DNA of 64,000 nucleotides from SHLQ01 sp964610745 (GTDB taxonomy: Bacteria > Actinomycetota > Acidimicrobiia > Acidimicrobiales > SHLQ01), in NCBI GenBank assembly GCA_964610745.1, contig CAZSYL010000005.1, forward strand, positions 39,137 to 103,136, given 5' to 3'. Numbering within the stretch: the first letter of the stretch is position 1; the number at the start of each line of letters is the position of its first letter. Below are positions 37,375 through 45,659 of this stretch, piece by piece. A program made the position numbers and the translations under genes. The notes under the pieces are model-generated. The model saw only the letters and a program-made list of their open reading frames with translations, was not told the DNA's origin and made no database searches.

Positions 37375-37616
37375 TGGTTCACTTCGGTTTGCACCCGACT
37401 CTCCCTACCCGCTTCTCCGGCCGAAAATTTCCTGCATCTCCAAGAGTGCCTCGCAGCGTAAGAGAGGCACATAGTCATTTTGGTACGAGTTCATCTTGCG
37501 CTGCTGGCGCTTGACGTGTCGAGAATTTCTCCACACCGCTTGGCCATTTGACCTATGCGACATCCATTGGGTGACTGGTACTGATAGAGAGTTAGTGGAG
37601 CGGAGGTTGGCAACTC
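37375..37616. promoter_or_regulatory. Divergent promoter region of the peptide cluster
   Basis: These 242 bp separate the GTG of the adenylation gene (minus) from the GTG of the dehydrogenase (plus). They should hold both promoters of the cluster. On the plus strand GGAGG at 37602-37606 is a good ribosome-binding site 10 bases before the dehydrogenase start. I see no strong inverted repeat or riboswitch-like fold. Confidence 0.5.
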
Positions 37617-38843
37617 GTGACTGAGCGGGCCGAAATGACCGGCACGACGCCGGAGGAGAGGCGAGGTGAATCGGCACATGATGTCGATGTCCTTGACGCG
37701 CTGCTCGACTCCCAGCATCCAACAAAGATACGGGTCGCCGAGTGGGCGCGAACGCACCTCGATGATCCTAAACTCGCCGAACGCGATCTCGACTGCACCT
37801 TCTGGACCGAGGGTTGGCAGCGAATTGGCGAGACTGGACTGCTCGGCGCTCATACCGCCCCGACCTACGGGGGTCAGGGAAAGTCGCTCGTGACAACCCT
37901 GCTCGAGCTCGAAGGACTCGGGCTTGGCTGTCGAGACGACGGACTCGTCTTGGCCACGACATCGCAAGTGCTGACGATGAGCCTCACGCTCGAGCGCTTC
38001 GGAACCGAGGATCAAAAAATCGAATGGTTGCCCAGGCTTTCACGGGGCGAGGCCATAGGCGCTTTCTCGATGTCCGAACCCGAGTCTGGTTCGGACGCAT
38101 TCGCGCTGTCGACAACCGCCACCCGAACAGACCAGGGCTACGTCCTCAACGGCGAAAAGGCTTGGATCACCCTCGCCCCAGTCGCCGACGTGTTCATCGT
38201 CTTTGCTTCGACCAACCTCGACGCCGGCCGATGGGGAATTAGCGCTTTTCTCATCCCCGCCGACACCCCCGGGCTGACCGTTGGTGAGAACCGCCCAAAG
38301 ATGGGATTGCGCACAACTCCCTTTGCGAACGTCACGTTTTCTGACTGCGTTGTTCCAAGATCAGCGCTCCTGGGTCAGGAGGGCGCTGGCGCCAGCATCT
38401 TTAGCGTCTCGATGGAGGCCGAGCGCGGGTTCCTCCTGGTCGGAACGATCGGCGCGCTCGAACGGCTGCTCACCAATGTGGTCGAGTACGGACGTGTTCG
38501 CGAACAGTTCGGCCAGCCGATCGGCGCCTTCCAGGGTGTGTCGCATCCAATCGCCGAGATCAAGCTCGGTCTCGAATCATCCCGACTTCTCATGTACAAG
38601 GCAGCGGCCCTGCACCAGCGTGGCGACGCCTCGATGATGGCGGCAGCGCTGAGCAAACTCGCCGGCAGCCAGGCTGCTCTTTCGGGAGCACTCACATCGC
38701 TCGAAGTGCACGGAGCCCGCGGGTATGTCAGCGAATTCGGCATCGAACGCGATCTCAGAAACCTCAGCGGAGGCGTCATCTACGGAGGCGCATCTGGCAT
38801 TCAGAAGAACATCATTGCCCGTCTACTCGGCCTCCCGGCCTGA
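37617..38843 (+). CDS. Acyl-CoA dehydrogenase-like flavoprotein, probable prolyl-PCP dehydrogenase (PltE/RedW type)
   Basis: GTG start with GGAGG 10 bases upstream. The 408-residue flavoprotein has SMSEPESGSDAFALS and VLNGEKAWITLAPVADVFIVFAST. The usual C-terminal glutamate of medium-chain enzymes is absent: the segment reads IYGGASGIQ. Instead a glutamate occurs in SMEAERGFLL, the position used as catalytic base by isovaleryl-CoA dehydrogenase and, from memory, by L-prolyl-PCP dehydrogenases (PltE, CloN3, AnaB). The divergent ligase and carrier protein fit four-electron oxidation of prolyl-S-PCP to pyrrolyl-S-PCP, or a two-electron oxidation to a pyrroline. Ordinary fatty-acid oxidation is the alternative. 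Confidence 0.85.
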   Translation: MTERAEMTGTTPEERRGESAHDVDVLDALLDSQHPTKIRVAEWARTHLDDPKLAERDLDCTFWTEGWQRIGETGLLGAHTAPTYGGQGKSLVTTLLELEGLGLGCRDDGLVLATTSQVLTMSLTLERFGTEDQKIEWLPRLSRGEAIGAFSMSEPESGSDAFALSTTATRTDQGYVLNGEKAWITLAPVADVFIVFASTNLDAGRWGISAFLIPADTPGLTVGENRPKMGLRTTPFANVTFSDCVVPRSALLGQEGAGASIFSVSMEAERGFLLVGTIGALERLLTNVVEYGRVREQFGQPIGAFQGVSHPIAEIKLGLESSRLLMYKAAALHQRGDASMMAAALSKLAGSQAALSGALTSLEVHGARGYVSEFGIERDLRNLSGGVIYGGASGIQKNIIARLLGLPA

Positions 38844-38867
38844 ACTCATCAAGTTCGAAAGGTCGTC

Positions 38868-40277
38868 ATGTCTCAGTCCAAAGTCAACAACACACCGAAA
38901 GCGTCATCGAAAATGTTCAAGCGTCGTTCTCCCCGTGCAGTGATGGTCCTCATCGGGCTCCTGCTCGTCCCGATCTTCAGCCTGTTCTTCACGAGCACGG
39001 CATCTGGTCACGATGGAATTCAGTCGGTCATCTATCTCGATGTGTTCCCCGATGGGACAGCCACGGGCCAGATCGAGCACCCGATCAATCTCTTGAACAA
39101 CGAGTTTCAGACGGGTCTCGACCCACAGTTGGCCACCGAAAGCGACATCGCCGGAATCGAATCGATCATCCGCAACTACAACGAGTCAAACCTGAGCATC
39201 ACGTCCTCGGACGGCACGCCGTGGGAGCTCACCTTCACGGGCGAAGTCGAGCCGGTGGAGACGGAGACCCAGATCTACGCGGCGTTCAAGTTCGACGTCG
39301 AGAACGTCTTCGATTCAGCTCCTCGAACCTTCCAGGTGACCTTCGATGGCGTCATCGAGGACGGCACCCACTTCGCTGCGGTGGTTATGCGCACCGATCC
39401 GGTCACCGGCGTGTTCCTCAACGAAGGCGATACCGTCCCGGGCTTCATCGACTCCGACAACCCAGCCCTCGACATCAACCTCGATGATCCAAACACCCTC
39501 AAGGCGTTCACCGGCACCGTGGCGCTTGGCATGGAGCACATCTTCATCGGCACCGACCACATCCTGTTCGTGCTCGTCCTGTTGATTCCCGCCGTCATGA
39601 TGTACTCGCTCGCCGACGGTTGGGCGCCGGTCCCAACGTTCCGGGCTGGCCTCTGGCGGGTCTTGAAGATCGCGACATCGTTCACTCTGGCCCACTCGAT
39701 CACGCTGACCCTCGGGGGCCTCGACATCATCTCGCTACCGTCGAAGCTCGTCGAGACGACGATTGCACTCTCGATCATTGCGACGGCTTTCCACAACCTC
39801 AAACCGATCTTTGCCAACAAGGAATCGCTGATCGCATTCATCTTCGGCATCTTCCACGGCTTCGGGTTTGCCGGGTTGCTCTCCGAACTTGGAGTCGGCA
39901 ATGGCCAGCGGGTGCTTTCGCTCCTCGGCTTCAATGTGGGCGTCGAGATCGGACAGGCATTCATCATCCTGCTGCTGTTCCCGGCCCTGTTCCTACTGCG
40001 CCGCACGAGCATCTACGTGATTAGCCTGCGGATTGCATCGGTCCTGCTCGCTGGCGTAGCAACGGTGTGGGCGCTCGAGCGGATCTTCGAAACCGAACTT
40101 GGGATCGACAACGTCCTCGAAAGGTTCACACGTGCCCCACGGGTGTTCTTCCTCATCGCCGCAGCCACCCTGGTCGCTGCCGGTATTCGCCAGGTCGAAG
40201 CTATGCGCGGCACCCTGGCTCCACTCGAACCTCAGAACGCAAGCTCTGACAACGACCGGGAAATGGTCGACGCCTAG
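38868..40277 (+). CDS. HupE/UreJ-family membrane protein
   Basis: This 469-residue protein has a basic N-terminus and a signal-type helix (VMVLIGLLLVPIFSLFF). An extracytoplasmic domain of ~190 residues follows, then about seven membrane helices. Family motifs are ALGMEHIFIGTDHILFVL, TLAHSITLTLGGL and FGIFHGFGFAGLL, whose histidines and aspartates are thought to handle metal such as nickel or cobalt. It begins 24 bp after the dehydrogenase and could be read through from it, although a role in peptide synthesis is not evident. It overlaps the convergent SRPBCC gene by 4 bp. Confidence 0.85.
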   Translation: MSQSKVNNTPKASSKMFKRRSPRAVMVLIGLLLVPIFSLFFTSTASGHDGIQSVIYLDVFPDGTATGQIEHPINLLNNEFQTGLDPQLATESDIAGIESIIRNYNESNLSITSSDGTPWELTFTGEVEPVETETQIYAAFKFDVENVFDSAPRTFQVTFDGVIEDGTHFAAVVMRTDPVTGVFLNEGDTVPGFIDSDNPALDINLDDPNTLKAFTGTVALGMEHIFIGTDHILFVLVLLIPAVMMYSLADGWAPVPTFRAGLWRVLKIATSFTLAHSITLTLGGLDIISLPSKLVETTIALSIIATAFHNLKPIFANKESLIAFIFGIFHGFGFAGLLSELGVGNGQRVLSLLGFNVGVEIGQAFIILLLFPALFLLRRTSIYVISLRIASVLLAGVATVWALERIFETELGIDNVLERFTRAPRVFFLIAAATLVAAGIRQVEAMRGTLAPLEPQNASSDNDREMVDA

Positions 40278-40759
40278 CGACTGGTTCGACGACGAACACC
40301 TTCGAGAGTCTTGACCATGTTCTCCTGGAGCATGGCCAAGCGCCCCTCGATGTACTTCGACTCATCATCGGGATGTGCGGCGATCCTGTCGCGCAAACCC
40401 GATGGTCCGGGCCCGTGGACGAAGTCGTAGCCGACTTCGGTACCGTTTGGAACACCGCGAAGGCGCAGGGTCCATTCGGCAGTCGTGTTGTCGACATCGC
40501 CAACGACCCATGCGAACTCGCGACCCGGTTCGGCGGTGGTAACCGTCGAGATCGTCTCCCATTCGGTATCCCCGAGACGCTGACGACCCCGAAAGGTCGA
40601 ACCAACCGCGCCAGGACGACCCGTGACCCACTCCCCTTTTTGAAACTCGGTTCCGAAGCTAGCCATGGCGTCGAGGTCCGAAACAATCTCGTACACCCGC
40701 TCCGGGTCGGCCTTGATCACGGTCTCCACGGTGACCGCGGGGGTATCTGACATCTTCAT
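40274..40759 (-). CDS. SRPBCC-family (polyketide cyclase/START-like) protein
   Basis: This 161-residue protein has the typical N-terminus VTVETVIKADPERVYEIVSDLDAMASFG, then GSTFRGRQRLG, EWETISTVTTAEPGREFAWVVG and a long C-terminal helix. This is the helix-grip fold that binds lipids or aromatic ligands. Proteins of this type are common in actinobacteria, mostly uncharacterised. It is predicted to be cytoplasmic, and the ligand is unknown. The 3' end overlaps the HupE-like gene. Confidence 0.8.
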   Translation of the reverse strand: MKMSDTPAVTVETVIKADPERVYEIVSDLDAMASFGTEFQKGEWVTGRPGAVGSTFRGRQRLGDTEWETISTVTTAEPGREFAWVVGDVDNTTAEWTLRLRGVPNGTEVGYDFVHGPGPSGLRDRIAAHPDDESKYIEGRLAMLQENMVKTLEGVRRRTSR

Positions 40760-40797
40760 ACGGCCATCATGCCAGCGTGTCAGGACCGACGCTCACC

Positions 40798-41400
40798 TCA
40801 GGGGCGCAGGTTCCGACCTTTGAGAAGCGTTTGCCGCTCAAGGTTGCACGGACCGAAAGCAAAGCAGTCCTCCTCGTGATCATTCGTCAATCCCTCCGAC
40901 TGCATGAAGGCATATGCGGTGGTCGGGCCAAAAAACTTCCATCCGCGCTGCTTTAGATCCTTTGCCAGTGCCGTGGAGCGGTCGGTCTTGGCCGGGATCG
41001 CGCCGTCTTCGCGCACCGGTTCGGTAACGGCCCACTCCCAGACCCAGTCAACGAGGGAACCAACCTCGTCCTTGAGTTCGATCGCCCGTTGCGCATTGTT
41101 GATAGTCGCCTCGATTTTGCCTCGGTGACGGATGATCCCCGGGTCGGTAAGCAACCGCTCAACGTCGGCTTCGCCGTAGTTCGCAACAACCTCAAAGTCG
41201 AAGTTCGCAAAGACCTCACGAAAGCGATCTCGCTTGCGAAGAATGGTTAGCCAGGAGAGCCCGCTTTGGAAGCCCTCGAGGCAGATCTTTTCGAACAAAC
41301 CATGTTCGGACGTGTTTGGTCGTCCCCATTCGTCATCGTGATACGCGAGGTAGTCATCATGGCCTGTCGGCCAGCCGCAACGGATCAGTGAATTGCTCAT
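40798..41400 (-). CDS. tag: DNA-3-methyladenine glycosylase I
   Basis: ATG 41400 (MSNSLIRCGW) is preferred over 41418. The 200-residue protein has the Tag signature: RCGWP with the N-terminal zinc Cys, YHDDEWGRP with the zinc His, FEKICLEGFQSGLSWLTILRKRD, and the C-terminal H and C in NDHEEDCFAFGPC that complete the zinc snap. It removes 3-methyladenine from alkylated DNA as the first step of base excision repair. It is a single gene with no Ada/AlkB neighbour. Confidence 0.93.
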   Translation of the reverse strand: MSNSLIRCGWPTGHDDYLAYHDDEWGRPNTSEHGLFEKICLEGFQSGLSWLTILRKRDRFREVFANFDFEVVANYGEADVERLLTDPGIIRHRGKIEATINNAQRAIELKDEVGSLVDWVWEWAVTEPVREDGAIPAKTDRSTALAKDLKQRGWKFFGPTTAYAFMQSEGLTNDHEEDCFAFGPCNLERQTLLKGRNLRP

Positions 41401-41485
41401 CCATGTGACTCTACCCATGGGCCGAACAGACCAACCCCATTGAAAATGCCTTCAGAACAGGGGTGCTACTGCCGATGAATTGGCT

Positions 41486-41686
41486 ATGCCTCGTCATCTC
41501 CACCTCGTTCCCGCCGGCGCAGATCTTCTCGATGAAGACGACGGAGTTGCCATTGAGGCGGAGACGACCAACTTGGTGGATCTCGACACCGAGCGCCTGC
41601 GCCGCCGCTACCGCTATCACCCATCGGCGGGACGTGCTTGGCTTGAGGATCTTTTCGACGAGGACGACTTCGACCCTGTCTGCTGA
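41486..41686 (+). CDS. Small acidic protein, hypothetical
   Basis: A 66-residue frame from ATG 41486: MPRHLHLVPAGADLLDEDD followed by an Arg-rich helix (RLRRRYRYHPSAGRAWL) and a very acidic tail (EDLFDEDDFDPVC). The biased composition and clean open frame suggest a real small gene between tag and the metallopeptidase, but no family is recognised. A competing frame at 41463 lacks protein-like features. Confidence 0.4.
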   Translation: MPRHLHLVPAGADLLDEDDGVAIEAETTNLVDLDTERLRRRYRYHPSAGRAWLEDLFDEDDFDPVC

Positions 41687-41716
41687 GGCGCAAAGCCTCG
41701 TTCGGAAGTACCCGGC

Positions 41717-42703
41717 TTAGCCGAGCATCAGTTCGCGCATCAACGAAAGATCGGCTGATGTGGGTTGGGCCGCTACCGTCGACCGCGAAGTGATACCCGC
41801 TTCAAGGACTGCAAACGTTTCTGCAAAGTCACCCGCACCCGTTGCAAAGTCCGGCGATTCGGCCGATGGCCACCACGGTGCGCTCGCAGCAATGCCGCGC
41901 TGTTCGACCCACCGTCGACGATCATCGTTGTCGTTCAGTTCTACGTCGATGACGTGTCCAATTTCGTGGGCGAACACCCGGTAGAGCGTCTCCGGAGTGT
42001 CCTCGTCGCGCACGAAGAGTTCGATCCTACGCTCCCGCGGGTAAGTCAATCCTCGGATTCCAGAACGTCCTTCATGGAACTCGACAACCCAGTTTGGGAA
42101 CGCCGTACGCCAATCGAAGGACATGAGGGCAAACATTGCCTGGCCCCGTGCCTCGATCGAAGTCGGTTCTGGCACGTCAGGTGCTTCGGTTGTGCCCAGG
42201 ACCTCCGCTTCAACCGTCGTCGTGGTGGTGGTGGTTGTGACAGCCGTCGTCGTGGTTGCTACGGGGTCGGTGTCAATCACCGACGCAACAGCCTGAGGAG
42301 CCGTCGACGGCGCGTCGGACACCACAGCGGCGTCAACCGATGCCTCAGTGGTCGGGGTGGTCGATGAAGTTGTCGAAGTCGTCGACCCTGCACTGGCCGA
42401 GGACGTGGACTCTTGCCGTGCCGATTCCTCGCCGAAGAGAACACGATCTCCGAGCGCGGTCAGGTCGGCAAGAACCGCCAAATCTGCTGGGTCTCCAGCG
42501 TTGCTTTCGACCTGAGATGCTTGCGCTGCGCTTATCTGACCCTGGTCACCCGCTGTCGGAACAACGGCAAAGGCGAGTCCCAAAAGGAGGAACAGAATCG
42601 CCCGCACTTGCAACTTCACCGTCTCATAGTTAGACGCGCCAAAGCGAGAGGGCCAACGCGGAGAGTAGCCGTTTCGATCTTGTTTCTCGCGCCGGCTCTC
42701 CAC
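41717..42703 (-). CDS. Membrane-anchored or secreted HEIGH metallopeptidase
   Basis: After a charged N-terminus there is one hydrophobic segment (VRAILFLLLGLAFAVVP), either a signal peptide or an anchor. A GTG at the start of VKLQVR would give a cleaner signal. A long Thr/Ser-rich linker (about residues 95-180) follows. The C-terminal domain has the zincin motif HEIGH in YRVFAHEIGHVIDVEL and a downstream glutamate in DFAETFAVLEAG that could be the third ligand. Substrates are probably extracellular. The gene lies 2 bp from the end of the upstream selenoprotein-like gene, so the two are co-transcribed. Confidence 0.72.
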   Translation of the reverse strand: MESRREKQDRNGYSPRWPSRFGASNYETVKLQVRAILFLLLGLAFAVVPTAGDQGQISAAQASQVESNAGDPADLAVLADLTALGDRVLFGEESARQESTSSASAGSTTSTTSSTTPTTEASVDAAVVSDAPSTAPQAVASVIDTDPVATTTTAVTTTTTTTTVEAEVLGTTEAPDVPEPTSIEARGQAMFALMSFDWRTAFPNWVVEFHEGRSGIRGLTYPRERRIELFVRDEDTPETLYRVFAHEIGHVIDVELNDNDDRRRWVEQRGIAASAPWWPSAESPDFATGAGDFAETFAVLEAGITSRSTVAAQPTSADLSLMRELMLG

Positions 42704-42705
42704 GT

Positions 42706-43062
42706 TCAGCTGAGGAGTTCGCGAATTCGGTCCTTGGGGCGGCCAATGATTGCCTTGTTCCCCTTGATGACGACCGGGCGCTGAAGCAACGCCTTACGTT
42801 CGACGAGGAGATCGATAACCGCTTCGGGGTTGTCAACGTAGTCGTCGGGGTTCAGTTCCAGCTTCTTGAATTGGCTGTCCTTACGCACGAGATCCTCGAC
42901 TGGATCCTCAAGGATCGCAACGATCGATTCAAGCGCCTCTCGATCGGGAGGCGTCTTCATGTACAGAACAGTGTCGAACTCGACTCCAAGTTCCTCGGCG
43001 ACCGCCAAGGCGTTTTTAGAGGAGCCTCAATGTTGGTGATGATAGATAGTGACGTCGGCCAT
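42706..43062 (-). CDS. ArsC/Spx-family reductase with in-frame TGA at the catalytic cysteine, probable selenoprotein
   Basis: Read through one TGA (43027-43029), the frame gives a 118-residue ArsC-family protein. It starts MADVTIYHHQH, then U, then GSSKNALAVAEE, and continues with YMKTPPDREALESIVAIL, a usual ArsC helix, and PVVIKGNKAIIGRP, the conserved C-terminal motif. The TGA (codon 12) sits exactly where the family has its catalytic Cys (YHNPxCSKS). Sixteen nucleotides after the TGA is a 7-bp hairpin with a GGUC loop, like a bacterial SECIS element. If translated, Sec would act as a redox nucleophile for arsenate or for thiol/disulfide exchange. The alternatives are a nonsense mutation or a sequencing error at a TGC/TGT codon. 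A shorter start at 43008 would delete the active site. Confidence 0.7.
42993..43010 (-). promoter_or_regulatory. SECIS-like hairpin after the in-frame TGA
   Basis: On the minus strand CCTTGGC (43010-43004) pairs with GCCGAGG (42999-42993), giving seven base pairs including one G-U, with a GGTC loop (43003-43000). The stem begins 16 nucleotides after the TGA. Position, stem length and a G-U-containing apical loop match bacterial selenocysteine insertion elements such as that of E. coli fdhF. Confidence 0.65.
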
Positions 43063-43127
43063 CGGGGCAGCCTAGAACCACAGCCGCTTCGGGGCCAAAG
43101 CGTTGCGGGTGCCCGATTTGGCAGTCG

Positions 43128-43466
43128 TTAAACGGCGTCGGTGCCGTATTCCCCAGTGCGTATCCGAGCAACGGTTTCTATTGGAGTGACCCACACCTTC
43201 CCGTCACCGATCTTGTCGGTCCGGGCACCCTCGATGATGGCGTCGACGGCGGCGTCGACCTGGGTGTCATCAACGATGACCTCGATGCGCGTCTTCGGGG
43301 TGAACAACACCCTGTACTCGGTGCCTCGATAGGTCTCGGAGTGTCCACCCTGGCGTCCGAAGCCCTGAACCTCAGAGACGGTCATGCCCTGGATGCCTGC
43401 GGCGGCCAGTGCGTCCTTCACATCATCGAGTTTGAACGGCTTGATCACCGCGGTCACGAGCTTCAT
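43128..43466 (-). CDS. glnB: Nitrogen regulatory protein P-II
   Basis: This 112-residue protein is a complete P-II signal transducer: MKLVTAVIKPFKLDDVKDAL, the T-loop YRGTEYRVLF with Tyr51 (the classic modification site), and the C-terminal TGKI-like box KIGDGKVWV followed by RIRTGEYG. It senses 2-oxoglutarate and ATP/ADP and controls glutamine synthetase or AmtB. Unusually for an actinobacterium, neither amtB nor glnD is adjacent in this window. There is a 65-bp gap before the selenoprotein-like gene on the same strand. Confidence 0.95.
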   Translation of the reverse strand: MKLVTAVIKPFKLDDVKDALAAAGIQGMTVSEVQGFGRQGGHSETYRGTEYRVLFTPKTRIEVIVDDTQVDAAVDAIIEGARTDKIGDGKVWVTPIETVARIRTGEYGTDAV

Positions 43467-43537
43467 TGTTTGAGCTTACGGCCTTGGGGGATAAGGCAGT
43501 GCCGATATTGGCTGGGCCATGGAAATTTTCCGACCGC

Positions 43538-44575
43538 TTAGGACTGGGCGGAGCTTCCAAGGATGGACAGGTCGAAGCTCGCTGTCCCCTGAACCGATTC
43601 GGCAGGCCAGTTCACGTCGATGCTGATCATGCCCAGCTCACAGCGAGGCCACACCCACCAATCGCTCGTGATGACGTGCTGACGGCACAGGCGACGGTCG
43701 TTGAGGATGATCTGTTCGTCTCGTTGCCCGAGGCACAGCATGCGAGGTTCAGCGGGACGGGACAGCTCGAACCGACTGAAGATCTTGCGATTGTCGAGGA
43801 CGCTTCCATCGGGCATCGTCAAGGTGATCAGCATGAAGTCGGGGCCCGGCTTGTACTGGGCGCCCTGACCTGGGACGAGCGCTTCTTCGGGTGAGAACAC
43901 CGGGGGAAGAACCCAATCTCGGAGCGATTGAACCGTCATTGTGAAGCCGAATCCGAATTCGTCGCTGCCAAAGGCGGTGAGTTCAACACTGGCTGAATCG
44001 CTGCCAGCGACACTGAGAGGCACTAGTCCGGGGGTGCGAACGGCTTCGAGACGTCGTGCGGGGTCGGGCCCCCACCATGCACGGTGGCCGCCACCACGGC
44101 GATCGAGGGTCGTGAGCAGATCGTCGATCTGATCCCGACTGAGGTGCCGCAGCCCATAGGAGACAAGGCGGCGCGCCTCGTGTGGCTGGACGCCCAGCTG
44201 ACGTAGCACCTGACACGCACCGGAGTCCTCATCGAGCAACATCCCGTGAAGGAGCTCGAACAACCCTGTCGGGCCATCGCCATCGATCCGTGGCGTTGCA
44301 AGCGAGACCCGAGCACGTTCGGTCAGGTAAGGCTCGACCGCCGGCGAAGGTACTGCGCCCCGTTGTTCCATCATCTGCTCGATAGCGCGATCGATACGAA
44401 GCGTGTTGAGCGCAAACAGCTCGACGAGTTCGGAGATCTCGTCGCGTGCTGTCGCGACGATCCCGTATAGCAAATATTCGGTCCCGCATCGCTCGTCGCC
44501 GTTGGCGAGGGCAGCATGGCGCGCAACCTGCAGCGCAAGCGCCGCGTGATCATCGAGTGAGAATTCGTCCTGCAT
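43538..44575 (-). CDS. Orphan Clp-N double-repeat protein with unknown C-terminal domain
   Basis: The start is placed at ATG 44575 (MQDEFSLDDHA). Residues ~1-150 contain two Clp N-domain repeats: ALQVARHAALANGDERCGTEYLLYGI and, later, ERARVSLATPRIDG with GLFELLHGMLLDEDSGACQVLRQLG. This is the substrate/adaptor-binding unit of ClpA/ClpC. No AAA domain follows. Instead ~190 residues of unknown fold, rich in strands, complete the protein. It may act as an adaptor or decoy related to Clp proteolysis. It lies upstream of glnB on the same strand with a 71-bp gap. Confidence 0.7.
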   Translation of the reverse strand: MQDEFSLDDHAALALQVARHAALANGDERCGTEYLLYGIVATARDEISELVELFALNTLRIDRAIEQMMEQRGAVPSPAVEPYLTERARVSLATPRIDGDGPTGLFELLHGMLLDEDSGACQVLRQLGVQPHEARRLVSYGLRHLSRDQIDDLLTTLDRRGGGHRAWWGPDPARRLEAVRTPGLVPLSVAGSDSASVELTAFGSDEFGFGFTMTVQSLRDWVLPPVFSPEEALVPGQGAQYKPGPDFMLITLTMPDGSVLDNRKIFSRFELSRPAEPRMLCLGQRDEQIILNDRRLCRQHVITSDWWVWPRCELGMISIDVNWPAESVQGTASFDLSILGSSAQS

Positions 44576-44807
44576 CGACATCCGAAGATAGAAGTCGAAT
44601 CGCCCCTGGAAAAGGGCCATTGCGCCATTCGATGCTGAATGCCCAACAGGTAGGTTCGCACGGCCTCGCGCCGCGGGCCCTTCGACCTAGCGACGCCCGG
44701 TATTTCATGTGTTCACGGCCAGAAAACGGTCGGATCGGGGCCCAGGAATGTCGACCGGTAGGAGAACAGTCCACCACCGACGAATTTCACAGGAGTAGTT
44801 TACGACC

Positions 44808-45659
44808 ATGTCTATCTACCCGCCAGATGATGTCGACATCATCGATCTGGAAAATCTCGATCGAAACCCGGGCGGAGCGCGGCGTCGCCCGCGCCAGACA
44901 ACTCCTCCCCCACCGCGGCCCAACTCGTCGGTCACCGACCCACGGTTTCTTGTGCCCCTGGGTCTGTTTCTGCTCGCAGTTCTTGTCATTGGCCTCGCGT
45001 GGCGATCCGGCGGCGATGACTCGACCGCCGATACCACCTCCAACATCACCGCACAGTCCGAGCTCGCCCAAGCCGTCCTCGACGCCGAACTCCGGGCTGG
45101 ATTCGACGGCTTGATCGTCGAAGAGCTCGACGGCGTGCTCACCATTACCGGCGAAGCTGCCAATACCACCGATGTCGCCGCGATCGGCGCCGTAGCCCGC
45201 TCGGTCGAGGGCACCCAGCGGGTCGACAACCGCGTCGTCGTCGAAGGTGGATCACTCGATACCCCGTTCCCGACCGCCGAGTCCCCATTGGCTAACGGTG
45301 GCGACGGCCTCGCCACCCAGCTCAACAGCCTCGGCCGGGTGACCTTTGAAGCGGGAAGTTCAGATCTGACCAACGAGGGCTCGATCGTGGTGGACAACGT
45401 TGCCCGACTCCTCGAGCAGACACCTGGTATTCGTGTCGAAGTACACGGCCATACCGATTCTGATGGCGAGGAATCCGACAATCAGGTCCTTAGTCAACAG
45501 CGCGCTCAAGCCGTGGTCACTGCATTGTCCCAGCGGGGCATCGACAGCGGGCGCCTAACCGCTGTCGGTTTCGGCGAGTTGAATCCAATCGCGCCGAACA
45601 TTACCGCCGAGGGTCGAGCAACAAATCGCCGTATCGAATTCGTCATTAACGGCGGCTAA
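44808..45659 (+). CDS. BON-OmpA family membrane protein, copy 1
   Basis: This 283-residue protein has a cytoplasmic proline-rich N-terminus, one membrane helix (FLVPLGLFLLAVLVIGLAW) and one BON domain (~85-150: LIVEELDGVLTITGEA, VARSVEGTQRVDNRVVV). The C-terminal OmpA-like peptidoglycan-binding domain has VTFEAGSSDLTNEG, EVHGHTDSDG and AVGFGELNPI...NRRIEFVI. The OmpA domain should face outwards and bind peptidoglycan, tethering the membrane to the wall. It is followed 181 bp later by a larger relative. Confidence 0.87.
   Translation: MSIYPPDDVDIIDLENLDRNPGGARRRPRQTTPPPPRPNSSVTDPRFLVPLGLFLLAVLVIGLAWRSGGDDSTADTTSNITAQSELAQAVLDAELRAGFDGLIVEELDGVLTITGEAANTTDVAAIGAVARSVEGTQRVDNRVVVEGGSLDTPFPTAESPLANGGDGLATQLNSLGRVTFEAGSSDLTNEGSIVVDNVARLLEQTPGIRVEVHGHTDSDGEESDNQVLSQQRAQAVVTALSQRGIDSGRLTAVGFGELNPIAPNITAEGRATNRRIEFVINGG

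Noticed and set aside
42706..43008. Shorter ArsC-like gene starting at 43008
   Set aside because: This start removes the active-site strand and redox residue; the upstream part is in frame through one TGA with a SECIS-like hairpin.
42871..43131. Plus-strand frame opposite the ArsC-like gene
   Set aside because: No domain; antisense to a clearly conserved protein.
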